Shown: positions 16,931-25,847 of the stretch, in pieces | Layout of the letters: each line of letters starts with the position of its first letter | Numbering within the stretch: position 1 is the first letter of the stretch | Assembly (NCBI RefSeq): GCF_003574655.1 | Contig: NZ_QNUM01000007.1 | Location: forward strand, 124,001-188,000 | From: Cohaesibacter haloalkalitolerans | Lineage (GTDB): Bacteria > Pseudomonadota > Alphaproteobacteria > Rhizobiales > Cohaesibacteraceae | Length of the DNA: 64,000 bases | Direction of reading: 5' to 3' | Notes under the pieces: generated by a model | The model's input: only the letters and a program-made list of their open reading frames with translations | Database searches by the model: none | What the model was told of the DNA's origin: nothing | Program-made: the position numbers and the translations under genes

Positions 16931-17752
16931 TTACTGGCCGAGCCCGAGGGCTTCGAGGCGTTTGACGGTCTGGGGCAGACGGAGCTTGCGATCACGAGCC
17001 TCGATGATCAGCCGCGGTCTGGCGTGGATCTCCGAGAGCGCCTTGAAGACGCCGCCCCATGGAACGGATCCTTCGCCGGGATGCCAGTGACGGTCGGCAT
17101 AGCCGTCGGCATCCTGCAAATGGACATGGCCAAGCAATGAACCGGCGACCGTGACGTAATCCGGCACCGGAGGCGCCTTGTACTGGCCGTGAGCGAGCTG
17201 GGCGTGGCCGGTGTCAATCGAGACCTGCAGCATCGGGCTATTGATCATTTCGACCAGATCGCAGCGCAGGGTCGGGTCGGCATCGTCGATATTCTCAAGC
17301 ATCAGGCAACAGCCGATCTGTTCGGCACGCTGAATGACGGGAGCCAGCATCTTCTGAGCGGCCTCGAAGATGGACGGTTTGAGGAAGCTGTAGTTGGTGA
17401 AATTGAGGCTGTGCCAGAAGGTGAAGGGACTATGGACGACCATGTGGGTAGCGCCCAGCTTCTCGCACTTGTTGAGGGCATCGAGCAGACGGACCGTGAC
17501 AACCTGCTGGATCAGCGGATCCGTCGCCGCGAGATCAAGGCTGAAAAACGGTCCATGGATACCATGCAGACCACCAAATCCATCAAGCAGGTCCTTGTAG
17601 GCCGCGATCAGGTCGTCCTGATCGTCATCGAGCACGTCGACCATGCAGAAATCCTGCAGTTCGATTGGCCGGTTCTTCTCGAAGATCCAGTCCCTGAGGG
17701 AGACAAGTTCATCATACTTGAGGGAAGCACCCAGCACTGGCAATGGGGACAT
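16931..17752 (-). CDS. Sugar phosphate isomerase/epimerase family TIM-barrel protein
   Basis: Protein of 273 residues in the AP-endonuclease-2-like TIM barrel superfamily. The metal-site residues expected in this fold are present: Glu in CLMLENIDD, Asp and His in VSIDTGHAQLAH, the histidines of GHVHLQDADGYADRHWHPGEG, and the final Glu of LIIEARD. The start has AAGGAA upstream. It is the last gene of the DeoR-led sugar ABC operon, 53 bases after the permease. A role in isomerising or epimerising the imported compound is inferred; the substrate is unknown. Confidence 0.82.
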   Translation of the reverse strand: MSPLPVLGASLKYDELVSLRDWIFEKNRPIELQDFCMVDVLDDDQDDLIAAYKDLLDGFGGLHGIHGPFFSLDLAATDPLIQQVVTVRLLDALNKCEKLGATHMVVHSPFTFWHSLNFTNYSFLKPSIFEAAQKMLAPVIQRAEQIGCCLMLENIDDADPTLRCDLVEMINSPMLQVSIDTGHAQLAHGQYKAPPVPDYVTVAGSLLGHVHLQDADGYADRHWHPGEGSVPWGGVFKALSEIHARPRLIIEARDRKLRLPQTVKRLEALGLGQ

Positions 17753-17805
17753 GGCGTATTGTTCCTTGTTATCCGGCCCGAAGCGGACCGACTCGTTGTG
17801 TTGAC

Positions 17806-18639
17806 CTATTTAATACCAGCTCGCATGAAACTTTGAACAAACTGGCGCTGGAAAAGCAGAAAGCCCACAAGAAGCGGCCCGGAGGTCATCAGCGTGGCGG
17901 CGTTGATGACCGACCACTCCACCCCGGACTCGGTCATGGAGAAGACCGACAGGCCGACTGTCAGAGGGCGGGTTTCGACCGAGTTGGTGACGATCAGCGG
18001 CCAGAGGAAATCATTCCAGTGGGCAGAGACCGAGACTAGGCCGAAGGCCAGATAGGTAGGCTTGGCCAGCGGAATGTAGACCCGCCAGAGCGTTCCGATC
18101 AGCCCCTCCCCCTCGATCCGTGCTGCGTCGTCCAGCTCTTTCGGGATGGTCATAAAGGTCTGGCGCAGAAGGAAGATGCAGAAGCCCGAAGCAAAATAGG
18201 GCAAGCCGATTGCGAGAATGGTGTCGACCAGTCCGAGCATGCTCATGGTCTCGTAGTTCTTGACCAGAAGGATGTCCGGCGTGACCATCAGCTGCAACAG
18301 TACCAGCGTGAAGAGGATGTTCTTGCCGGGAAATTTCAACCGCGCGAAGGCATAGGCCGCCAGCGTGCTGAGCACGAGCTGGGCGGTGAGCGTCATCGCC
18401 ACCAGCATCATGGTGTTGAGGAAATAGCGGGCAAACGGTGCCTGCACCCATGCCTTCGGGAAATTCTCAAGGGTCAGGGGCGCTGTCAGCGAGAAATTCG
18501 TCTCATAGGCGGACGGGTGGAATGCTGTCCAGACGGCATAGGCCAGCGGCAGGATCCAGAGGATGGCCAGAAGCCACGCGCCAAGGGTGAGCAGCGCCCG
18601 GTCCAGACGGGCAGCTAGAGTGATATCCTGAGCGGTCAT
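17806..18639 (-). CDS. Carbohydrate ABC transporter permease (MalG/UgpE type)
   Basis: Inner-membrane permease of 277 residues with six predicted helices, the first at about residues 17-37. The cytoplasmic EAA loop reads PKELDDAARIEGEGLIGTLWRVYIPLAKP, which contacts the ATPase. The C-terminal FQRQFVQSFMRAGIK is the usual ending of MalG/UgpE-like proteins. It overlaps the preceding permease gene by 4 bases (ATGA). It forms the heterodimeric channel with the MalF-type protein. Confidence 0.9.
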   Translation of the reverse strand: MTAQDITLAARLDRALLTLGAWLLAILWILPLAYAVWTAFHPSAYETNFSLTAPLTLENFPKAWVQAPFARYFLNTMMLVAMTLTAQLVLSTLAAYAFARLKFPGKNILFTLVLLQLMVTPDILLVKNYETMSMLGLVDTILAIGLPYFASGFCIFLLRQTFMTIPKELDDAARIEGEGLIGTLWRVYIPLAKPTYLAFGLVSVSAHWNDFLWPLIVTNSVETRPLTVGLSVFSMTESGVEWSVINAATLMTSGPLLVGFLLFQRQFVQSFMRAGIK

Positions 18640-19505
18640 CTGTAATGCACCTTACGATCGAGCCAGAAGAACTGGCCAATGGCCAGAAGGGAGAGGACGG
18701 CGAGGATCACCACGGTCATGGCGCTGGCCGGCGCGGTGTCCCAATATTCGAAGGCCACCTCATAGATGTGATAGAGCAGCAGCCTTGAGGCATTGTTCGG
18801 CCCGCCCTGCGTCATGATGAAGATATGGTCGATCAGCCGCACCGAATTGATAATGGCATTGACCATGATGAACAGGGTCGTCGGCATGATCAACGGCACA
18901 GTCACGCGGCGGAAGAAGGTCCAACGCCCTGCCCCTTCAAGGCTGGCCGCCTCGCGCAGCTGGGTGGGGATGGTCTGAAGCGCTGCAAGATAGAAAATCA
19001 TGAAAAAGCCTGCGTTCTTCCAGACAGCAACCACCAGCACCGTGTAGAGCACCGTATCGGTGCTACCCATCCAATTCTGGGCAGGCAGGCCAAACAGCCC
19101 GCGTATCTGGTCAATGAGGCCAAAGCTCGGCGTGTAGAAGAACAGCCAAATGTTGCCGACGGCGATCATCGGTAGCACGGTTGGCGTGAAAAACGCCATG
19201 CGCAGAAAGGACAGCCCGGCCATGCGGTTGTGCACGAACAGTGCCATGACCAGCGCGATGATGATGGAGGCCGGAATGGTGATGGCCGAATAGATCAGGT
19301 TGTTCCAGCAGGAGCGAATGAAGACATCGTCCTCAAGCAGATAGCGGTAGTTCTCAAGCCCGACAAAATGAGCCGGGCGACGGCCATGGGGCGTGGAGAA
19401 GAAGCTGCTGATGACGGTTTCAATGGCCGGAATATGGGTAAAGCCCATGAGCAGCACCATCGCGGGCAGCAGAAGCAGCAGGGCATATATCCAGTCGCGT
19501 TTCAT
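18636..19505 (-). CDS. Carbohydrate ABC transporter permease (MalF/UgpA type)
   Basis: Permease of 289 residues with six helices. ATG at 19505 gives the family-like MKRDWIYALLLLLPAMVLL; a longer frame upstream adds only an unlikely Cys-rich tail. VGLENYRYLLED is the standard periplasmic segment, and the EAA loop is LREAASLEGAGRWTFFRRVTVPLIMP. The gene lies between the binding-protein gene and the second permease. Confidence 0.9.
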   Translation of the reverse strand: MKRDWIYALLLLLPAMVLLMGFTHIPAIETVISSFFSTPHGRRPAHFVGLENYRYLLEDDVFIRSCWNNLIYSAITIPASIIIALVMALFVHNRMAGLSFLRMAFFTPTVLPMIAVGNIWLFFYTPSFGLIDQIRGLFGLPAQNWMGSTDTVLYTVLVVAVWKNAGFFMIFYLAALQTIPTQLREAASLEGAGRWTFFRRVTVPLIMPTTLFIMVNAIINSVRLIDHIFIMTQGGPNNASRLLLYHIYEVAFEYWDTAPASAMTVVILAVLSLLAIGQFFWLDRKVHYR

Positions 19506-19595
19506 TTCTGGCCTCAATTGCGAGCATGTCGCGCAAGTCAAACAGACGCGAGGGAAGTCTCCTCCCCTCGCGATGGGTCAATCGGCAAGGCTGAA

Positions 19596-20876
19596 TCAGC
19601 GGTAGTTCTTGAGAACCCGCTCGGCCTTTTCCTGGGCTTCCTTCAGGGCTTCTTCCGGGGTCTTTTCACCGGCCAGCGCTGCGTGGATGGCATCGTTGAG
19701 GAAGTTGGTCACCTTCTGGTTCTCGTAGGTGGAGAGCTCGGCGACAGCATACTCAAGCTGGTCGCGGGCAACGGCAGCCTGCGGCACGTCCTTGGCGTAG
19801 GCTTTCATGGCTTCGGTTTCCCAGGCAGCCGGGCTCGGAGCGACATAGCCGGTTGCGATGGACCATTTGGCAGCCTGTTCCGGCTCGGTCATCCACTTGA
19901 CGAACTGGACGGCGGCTTTCTTCTGCTCTTCGGTAGCATCCTTGAACAGAACGAAGTTGCCGCCGCCGGTTGGTGCGCCATAGCGTTCGTGTTTCGGCAG
20001 GAAACCGACGCCGAAGTCAAACGGAGCGTTGGTTCGGATGTTGGTGAGGTTACCGGTGGTGGTCCAGATCATGGCGGCTTCCCGCTCGAAGAAGGCTTTC
20101 GGCGTTGCCGACCAAGCGGTCACGCCCTCTTCCATGATCTTCTCTTCCTTGGCCATCTTGACGAGGAAGGTCAGGGCTTCGACAACCTTCGGGTTGGCAA
20201 AGTCGGTCTTGTTGCCGTCCGCATTGGCAAGGATGGCACCGGCCGGGGTGGAAAGACCCTGGAACAGCCAATATGGGAAGCCGTCGAGCGGAATGCGCAG
20301 ACCCCACTGGGTGACGTTACCGCTGGCGTCCTTCTTGGTCAGCTTGTGGCCGTATTCCACCATTTCTTCCCAGGTGGCAGGCGCCTTGTCCGGGTCGAGA
20401 CCGGCTTCCTTGAAGGCTTCCTTGTTCCAGTACATCACCGGGGTCGAGCGCTGGAACGGAATGCCCCAGGTCTTGCCGCCGGTCTGACTGTTCAGCATGA
20501 AGGCCGGATAGAAGGAGCCAAACCATGCCTTGCCTTCGTCAGCCGACACGAAATCATCGAACGGCTGGATGAGGTCCTGATCGATCAGGGTGAACATGTC
20601 GGTGGAGAGCAGCACGGAAAGCTGCGGGGCATTGCCGCCGCGGGCTGCCGTCATGGCCTTGGTCAGGGCGTCGGTGTAGGAACCAGCGTAGATCGCATCG
20701 ATCGTCACATCCTTGTGGGATTTAACATAATCTTCGGTCAGCGACTGAATGGTGTCAGCCGCCTTGCCACCAACGGAGACCGGAAAATAGAACTGCAGAT
20801 CAACGGCAAATGCCGGAACGGCGATCGCCGAAAGCAGAGCAGCAGCAAGTGTGGATTTCAGAAAATGGGAAGCCAT
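19596..20876 (-). CDS. ABC transporter substrate-binding protein, UgpB-like
   Basis: Periplasmic binding protein of 426 residues with a signal peptide (about 1-24, cleavage after AFA). The mature part resembles glycerol-3-phosphate binding protein UgpB in several blocks: the GNAPQLSVL segment, PFQRSTPVMYWNKEAFKEAGLDPDKAP, NLTNIRTNAPFDFGVGFLP and the C-terminal GEKTPEEALKEAQEKAERVLKNY. The order permease-permease downstream and UgpC-like ATPase upstream fits. Substrate is probably a polyol phosphate, glycerophosphodiester or oligosaccharide; sequence alone does not decide. Confidence 0.86.
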   Translation of the reverse strand: MASHFLKSTLAAALLSAIAVPAFAVDLQFYFPVSVGGKAADTIQSLTEDYVKSHKDVTIDAIYAGSYTDALTKAMTAARGGNAPQLSVLLSTDMFTLIDQDLIQPFDDFVSADEGKAWFGSFYPAFMLNSQTGGKTWGIPFQRSTPVMYWNKEAFKEAGLDPDKAPATWEEMVEYGHKLTKKDASGNVTQWGLRIPLDGFPYWLFQGLSTPAGAILANADGNKTDFANPKVVEALTFLVKMAKEEKIMEEGVTAWSATPKAFFEREAAMIWTTTGNLTNIRTNAPFDFGVGFLPKHERYGAPTGGGNFVLFKDATEEQKKAAVQFVKWMTEPEQAAKWSIATGYVAPSPAAWETEAMKAYAKDVPQAAVARDQLEYAVAELSTYENQKVTNFLNDAIHAALAGEKTPEEALKEAQEKAERVLKNYR

Positions 20877-20928
20877 GGGTATGGTCCTTGTTATCTGTTT
20901 GACTGAAAGAAATGGATTTGGTTATCGA

Positions 20929-22014
20929 TCAAGGCTCAAAAGCCGCGATCAGTTGCTTGGACTTGACAAGACGTGCCCCTGATGCCTTGTCGAACAAGGC
21001 CAGCTCCTCAGGGGCGAAGGAAAGGGAAACCGCGTTGCCCGCGGCAAAGTCGCTGCGCCCGGAAGCGCGCACGGTGATCAGCTCATCGCCAATGCGGCAA
21101 TCGAGCATGGTGTCGGCCCCCTGAAATTCGGCGGCGACGATGGTGGCGGCAAGACGACCGTCTTCCGACGGGGAAACCGCTTCTGGCCGCAGACCGAGCA
21201 TCAGGCCGGTACCAGCCTCGCGTTCCAGCCGTTCGCCAATCGACCCGAGGGCAGAAGCCTCAAACAGGCTCATGGGCGGCGTGCCGATGAAACGGGCGGC
21301 AAAGGTGGTGCGCGGCTCGTCATAAAGGGCGCGCGGGGCATCGATCTGCTCCACCTCCCCGGCATTCAACAGCACCACCTGATCGGCCATGGTGATGGCC
21401 TCGGCCTGATCGTGGGTGACATAAACCATGGTGAAGCCGAGCTTCTTTTGCAAGGCCCGCAGCTCGACCCGCATTTCGTGGCGCAGCTTGGCGTCAAGGT
21501 TGGATAGCGGCTCGTCCATCAGGCAGATGGAGCGCTCGGCAATGACGGCGCGGGCCAGCGCCACGCGTTGCTGTTGCCCACCAGACAACTCGCCCGGTTT
21601 GCGCTCAAGCAGGTTTTGAAGGCCCATCAGTTCGGCCACGGCCTGCAATTTTGCGTCGCGCTGCGGTCTGGGTTCCTTGCGGGTCTTGAGACCGAAAATG
21701 ATGTTCTCGGCGACATTGAGATGAGGAAACAATGCGTAGGACTGGAACACCATGGACAGGTCGCGCTTGTCCGGCGAGCGACGGGTCACGTCTTCGTCGC
21801 CGATCATCACATGGCCTTCGCTGGCTGCTTCAAGACCGGCAATGATGCGCAACAGGGTCGACTTGCCACAGCCCGAAGGCCCCAGCAGCGCAGTAAAGGA
21901 CCCGGCGGGAATGGTGAGGCTGACGCTGTTGAGAGCCAGCACCTTGTCCCAGCGCTTGGAAATACCTCTGAGTTCGATGGAACGCCCGTGGTGGGATGGA
22001 TGTGCAGCGGTCAT
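20929..22014 (-). CDS. ABC transporter ATP-binding protein (UgpC/MalK type)
   Basis: ATPase of 361 residues. Walker A LLGPSGCGKST, Q-loop MVFQSYALFPH, signature LSGGQQQRVALARA, Walker B CLMDEPLSNLDA and the His switch YVTHDQAEA are intact. The C-terminal third is a TOBE/OB regulatory domain (GLRPEAV, FAPEELALFD). The start ATG overlaps the deoR stop in ATGA. It energises the two permeases of the same operon. Confidence 0.92.
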   Translation of the reverse strand: MTAAHPSHHGRSIELRGISKRWDKVLALNSVSLTIPAGSFTALLGPSGCGKSTLLRIIAGLEAASEGHVMIGDEDVTRRSPDKRDLSMVFQSYALFPHLNVAENIIFGLKTRKEPRPQRDAKLQAVAELMGLQNLLERKPGELSGGQQQRVALARAVIAERSICLMDEPLSNLDAKLRHEMRVELRALQKKLGFTMVYVTHDQAEAITMADQVVLLNAGEVEQIDAPRALYDEPRTTFAARFIGTPPMSLFEASALGSIGERLEREAGTGLMLGLRPEAVSPSEDGRLAATIVAAEFQGADTMLDCRIGDELITVRASGRSDFAAGNAVSLSFAPEELALFDKASGARLVKSKQLIAAFEP

Positions 22015-22829
22015 TGCTTGACTCTTTCATGAATAGGGCGACCGGCCTCGGCCTGATCGTCACGCCTCGTCTGGCGGGCGATGATCAGGTCTGCTGCGCC
22101 AAGCCCGCCTTGCAGCTGGTGCGGAATGGGTTCGTCGCAGAAAATGCAGGACACATCAGACAGGTGACCGCCACGAACATGGGCCGTCCGGCTGAACTTG
22201 CTGTGATCCATGACGAGGAAGGAGCGGCGACAATTCTTGAGGATCGCGCGGCGGCTGCCCACCTCGGCTTCGGAGAAATCGAGGAGACCGCCGTCGGGGC
22301 TGACCCCCGCGACGCCGAAAATGCCGAAGTCGACCTCGAAGCGATCAAAGAAGGCTTCCACTTCCGGCCCGAGAATATCCTTGTCGCCGGGGCGCACGGA
22401 ACCGCCCGCCAGCGTCACCGACCAGTCATGGCGTTCACTTGCCTGCATGGCAACATTGAGGTTGTTGGTGAAGACCTTCAGATTGGCCCGCTCCTGTAGC
22501 GCCTCGATGACCATTTCCGGTGTGGTGCCAATGGACAGGGCTATCGAGCTGCCGTCCGGAATGTGGCGGGCCACCTCAAGGGCAATCTGCCGCTTGGCCT
22601 TGACATTCATGATCTTGCGCTTGGCATAGAGCAGGTTGCCGCTGACCGGAGGCGGCTCAACACCACCCCAGACCCGACGCAACTCGCCCAGCTCACACAG
22701 GGCGTTGACATCGCGGCGAATGGTCTGAGTGGAGACATTGAACTGGTCCGACAGGGCATCAATGGCAGAGAAGCCGCTTTCGGTTACCGTCCGGATGATC
22801 TCCAGTTGCCGTTCGCTATAGTGTTTCAT
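22011..22829 (-). CDS. DeoR/GlpR-family transcriptional regulator
   Basis: Regulator of 272 residues and first gene of the ABC operon. The N-terminal helix-turn-helix RQLEIIRTVTESGFSAIDALSDQF..STQTIRRDVN is standard, followed by a sugar-phosphate sensor domain with DGSSIALSIGTTPEMVIEAL and VFTNNLNVAM. DeoR proteins usually repress until a phosphorylated sugar binds, consistent with a catabolic role for this operon. The inverted repeat at 23008-23033 in the divergent promoter is a candidate site. Confidence 0.9.
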   Translation of the reverse strand: MKHYSERQLEIIRTVTESGFSAIDALSDQFNVSTQTIRRDVNALCELGELRRVWGGVEPPPVSGNLLYAKRKIMNVKAKRQIALEVARHIPDGSSIALSIGTTPEMVIEALQERANLKVFTNNLNVAMQASERHDWSVTLAGGSVRPGDKDILGPEVEAFFDRFEVDFGIFGVAGVSPDGGLLDFSEAEVGSRRAILKNCRRSFLVMDHSKFSRTAHVRGGHLSDVSCIFCDEPIPHQLQGGLGAADLIIARQTRRDDQAEAGRPIHERVKQ

Positions 22830-23360
22830 TGTGCCCCGAACCGGTTTTCAGATTGCGTCGAAAAGTGCGGGTCCAGACCGGCGACGCCCTCTCCAAGAGA
22901 GGTGCGGTTCATGGCTTTCACCACTGTCCGCACCTCTTCAGCCTGGAGAGGCCAATTGCCTGACTGGACGTTTCGTGAGGGGACCGTAGGTGGGGATTGT
23001 TTCAGCTATTTGAACGTTATGTGTCATTCAAATGAAATTGAGAGTGAACGCAGGGAATTCAGAGAAAATCCCTTATCCTCTGTAATCTCTGCATTTTTTC
23101 AAGAATGTGGATTTATGGATGATGCTCAATTGATCAAAAATTCGCACATTGAACATGAAGGCTCTGTGACTGGCAAACCAGCCCTGATGCCATCGACCAT
23201 ACCGTACGAACGGCGCAAGCCTCTGCTCCGAAAGCCTCAGGCGCTGTCAGCAAAGAGTCGTCATTCCATTATCTGATTGTCATCTTGTCGCGGCATAGTC
23301 GCGCGACTTCGGAGCCCTGCACTTTCGTCTCCGAAGCCAATCGAGCACAGGTGCATTACG
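22830..23360. other. Divergent intergenic region deoR / metallophosphoesterase
   Basis: 531 bases without a supported gene; the long plus-strand frame across it is the antisense shadow of deoR running on. The middle is AT-rich and carries an inverted repeat at 23008-23033. Promoters for both divergent units are expected here. Confidence 0.5.
23008..23033. promoter_or_regulatory. Inverted repeat ATTTGAA-N12-TTCAAAT, candidate DeoR operator
   Basis: Perfect 7-bp arms with a 12-base spacer, about 180 bases upstream of deoR and 330 upstream of the phosphoesterase. Arm symmetry and promoter location suggest an operator; binding by the DeoR protein is inferred. Confidence 0.35.
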
Positions 23361-24182
23361 ATGATCAAGAACCCGGACATGTTGAAATTCATCCATCTGA
23401 CCGACTGTCAGGTGGCCAGCAACGGACGTGCCCATGAGGAACACGGGGCCTCGGCCAGACTTCGGGCTGCAATCGACAGCATCAACAATGATCATCATGA
23501 CGCCGATTTCGTCGTCATCACCGGCGACCTCACCTCGCATGGCGACGATGCCTCCTATGAGGCCTTCGCCCGGGAACTGCGCCGGTTATCCGTTCCCTCT
23601 CACTTGTTGCTGGGCAATCGGGACGATGTGCGCACCTTCCGCTTCCATTTCCCTGAAGCCCAGCGTTGTGACTGTGGCTATATTCAGGGCTCCAAGTGGA
23701 CGCCTTTCGGGCTTTGCCTGTTTCTCGATACCAGCCAGCCCGGCAGCACTGGTGGACACTATTGCGAAGCGCGACGCACCTGGCTAGAGGGCGTTCTGAG
23801 GGAAACCGACGGACCGGTGATGCTGTTCATGCACCATCTGCCGTTTGCCATTGGCGCATCGGGGGGAAAAGACCGGCAGCTCGGCGATGAGGACGCCTTC
23901 TGGCGGCTGCTTGAGCCCCACCGCCAACGCATCCGGCATGTCTTTGTCGGCGATGCATTGCCCGTTGCGGCAGACAGCTGGCACGGGCTCGCCGTAACCT
24001 CCATGCGTGGATATGCCCATGGTGTTCGTGGCACAGTTCATGGCGCTGCCCGTGCGAAGGACCAACAGGGCCTGAAGCACCACCCCGCAGCGTCAACCTA
24101 TGGGGTGGTCATGGTGAGCACGGAACAGACCATGGTGCACATGCAGTCCTTCATGGCACATGAGGTGCGCTTTGCCGTCTAG
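23361..24182 (+). CDS. Calcineurin-like metallophosphoesterase homologue with degenerate metal site
   Basis: Protein of 273 residues. The frame is intact and the fold motifs are in order, but the ligands are altered. D-x-H is LTDCQV (Asp15, Gln17), GD is ITGDLTSHGD (Asp56, kept), GNHD is GNRDD (Asn86, Arg87), the HH is FMHHLP (158-159, kept), and the terminal GHxH is VGDALP (197-200). Family members beside UgpB-like importers, as I recall them, read TDTHL, GNHDD and FGHVH. The start ATG 23361 has AGGTG upstream; ATG 23379 is possible. It is divergent from the DeoR operon. It may be a pseudoenzyme, or may have another function. Confidence 0.72.
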   Translation: MIKNPDMLKFIHLTDCQVASNGRAHEEHGASARLRAAIDSINNDHHDADFVVITGDLTSHGDDASYEAFARELRRLSVPSHLLLGNRDDVRTFRFHFPEAQRCDCGYIQGSKWTPFGLCLFLDTSQPGSTGGHYCEARRTWLEGVLRETDGPVMLFMHHLPFAIGASGGKDRQLGDEDAFWRLLEPHRQRIRHVFVGDALPVAADSWHGLAVTSMRGYAHGVRGTVHGAARAKDQQGLKHHPAASTYGVVMVSTEQTMVHMQSFMAHEVRFAV

Positions 24183-24218
24183 CGCCATGAAGCCCCGTTC
24201 GCGCGCGCCTCACCCCGA

Positions 24219-25823
24219 TCAATCGGTGATGATGGCCCCATCGGGTGTCATCACGTAGCGGGCCAGCGTCTCGTCCATATGGCGGGCGCGCAGATCGAGC
24301 AGTTTCTCGGCATAGATCAGCCGCGTGCGCAGATAGGCCTCCTCCTCTGCCACATTGACAAGACACCTCGGGTCCTTTTGCAGATCGAACAGCAGCGCTG
24401 CAAAGCCGGGTATGTGCACATAGTGGAACGTCTCGTCGCGCAGCACGGCCAGCGAGCATTCCTCCTGCCTGAGGCGAGCCTTAAGATCGGCTCTCGTTGA
24501 ACGCTGGGCGCGGAAGTCGAACTCATAGAAGGCCGCATCGCGCCAGCCGCTCACCGGGTTGCCGCAGACATGTTCCATCAGGGATGTGCCATCAAGCGCA
24601 TTGGTCGCCTCTTCGCCGAAGATCTCCAGCAGGGTCGGAAAGATGTCGGCGCTGGAAGTGAAGGCGCTGACCGTCTCGCCCCTGCCCCCATCGGGCGTGC
24701 GGATCATCAGCGGGATGTGATAGCTTTGGGCATGAAAGCCCCCTTTGCCCAACTGCCAGTGGTCGCCCATCATTTCGGCATGGTCGGAGGTGAAGATGAA
24801 AACCGTATTCTCCCATAGCCCTCTCGCCTTGAGGCTGGCGATCAGGCGACCGATGGCGGCATCGACTTCCGAAATCATGCCGTAATAAAGAGCCCGGATC
24901 CGGCTGACATCGTGTGCTGAGAGATCCCTGACCAGACCATCCGGATTCGGATTGCCCTCTTCATCATAGGTGAGGAAACTCGACAGCCGGTTATGCGCCA
25001 TCATCAGTTCGGCGAAAGGATGGCTGGCCGCTTCCGCCGTTGGGCTGGCGTGACGGGCAAAGCCCGGCGTGCTGTTATGCCCGGCACCATCAACCTCCAA
25101 ATCATCTCCCTCAGAATCATCTCCCTCAGAATCAAGGGAGCCGTCATACATGCTGTTGTAGGGTTCGGGCACGACAAATGGCGGGTGCGGGCGGATGAAG
25201 GAGAGATGGGCAAAGAAGGGGGCATCTTCACCCTGCTGTTCATCCAGCCAGTCTTCCATCTTCTCCAGCAGGAAAGCCGTGGGCGTTTCGTCTGCGCCAT
25301 AACAGGGGGGCAGCATCGAGACCCGCTCACCCGGCTCCATCGGCGGGGTATGAGCGTCAAAGCGGGTTTCGATATCATGGCCGCGCTTTTTCAGCCATGA
25401 CACCCATGCCTTGTCATCCTCCAGCAGCAACTGGCGGACGTCCATTCCGGGCAGCACATTCTCATAGGTGGTAAGTGCCGGATCATCCGGTGCCAGAACG
25501 CGCGGGTCGAGCGCGGTGTCGGTATAGCCGAACAGGGTCGGCCTGTAGCCAGCCCGCCGCCCGGCCTTTGCCAGCGTATCAAGGCCATCGGCCAATGGCG
25601 CACCGTTCTGCACCACCCGATGATTCATCTGATAGAGCCCCGTATAGAGCGAGGCCCGCGCCGGAGAACAGGGGGCCGTGGTGCAATAGTGATTGCGGAA
25701 CAGCACAGAATCGGCGGCCAGCGCATCAAGATTGGGGGTCCTGATCGTCGGATGCCCTACGGCCCCCAGACAGTCGCCGCGCCACTGATCAGCAGTGATG
25801 AGAATGATATTCGGTCTCGACAT
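24219..25823 (-). CDS. Sulfatase/alkaline-phosphatase-superfamily hydrolase, possible phosphonate monoester hydrolase
   Basis: Enzyme of 534 residues. IILITADQWRGD (6-17) gives the first metal ligands and Cys52 in CSPAR fits the C-x-P-x-R signature whose Cys becomes formylglycine. SDHAEMMGDHWQLGKGG (about 335) gives the second ligand pair. Phosphonate monoester hydrolases and arylsulfatases share these motifs. The gene is last in a block with phnW and phnX, which favours a phosphonate or phosphodiester substrate over a sulfate ester. An acidic insert near residue 235 is created by a 15-bp duplication. No signal peptide is seen, so it is probably cytoplasmic. Confidence 0.8.
   Translation of the reverse strand: MSRPNIILITADQWRGDCLGAVGHPTIRTPNLDALAADSVLFRNHYCTTAPCSPARASLYTGLYQMNHRVVQNGAPLADGLDTLAKAGRRAGYRPTLFGYTDTALDPRVLAPDDPALTTYENVLPGMDVRQLLLEDDKAWVSWLKKRGHDIETRFDAHTPPMEPGERVSMLPPCYGADETPTAFLLEKMEDWLDEQQGEDAPFFAHLSFIRPHPPFVVPEPYNSMYDGSLDSEGDDSEGDDLEVDGAGHNSTPGFARHASPTAEAASHPFAELMMAHNRLSSFLTYDEEGNPNPDGLVRDLSAHDVSRIRALYYGMISEVDAAIGRLIASLKARGLWENTVFIFTSDHAEMMGDHWQLGKGGFHAQSYHIPLMIRTPDGGRGETVSAFTSSADIFPTLLEIFGEEATNALDGTSLMEHVCGNPVSGWRDAAFYEFDFRAQRSTRADLKARLRQEECSLAVLRDETFHYVHIPGFAALLFDLQKDPRCLVNVAEEEAYLRTRLIYAEKLLDLRARHMDETLARYVMTPDGAIITD
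25101..25130 (-). repeat. 15-bp perfect tandem duplication inside the sulfatase-like gene
   Basis: Two identical 15-base units (25101-25115 and 25116-25130) in frame; they encode the repeated acidic pentapeptide in DSEGDDSEGDD. The insertion falls in a predicted surface loop. Slipped-strand duplication is the simple explanation. Confidence 0.85.
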
Positions 25824-25847
25824 GATGAGAGCTCTCTTAGGTAACGA

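Noticed and set aside
19230-20906. 558-codon plus-strand open frame opposite the UgpB-like gene
   Set aside because: Shadow of the binding-protein and permease genes, with no ribosome site and no recognised domain.
22563-23276. Plus-strand frame running from deoR into the divergent intergenic region
   Set aside because: Most is antisense to deoR, and the remainder has no conserved feature or start signal.
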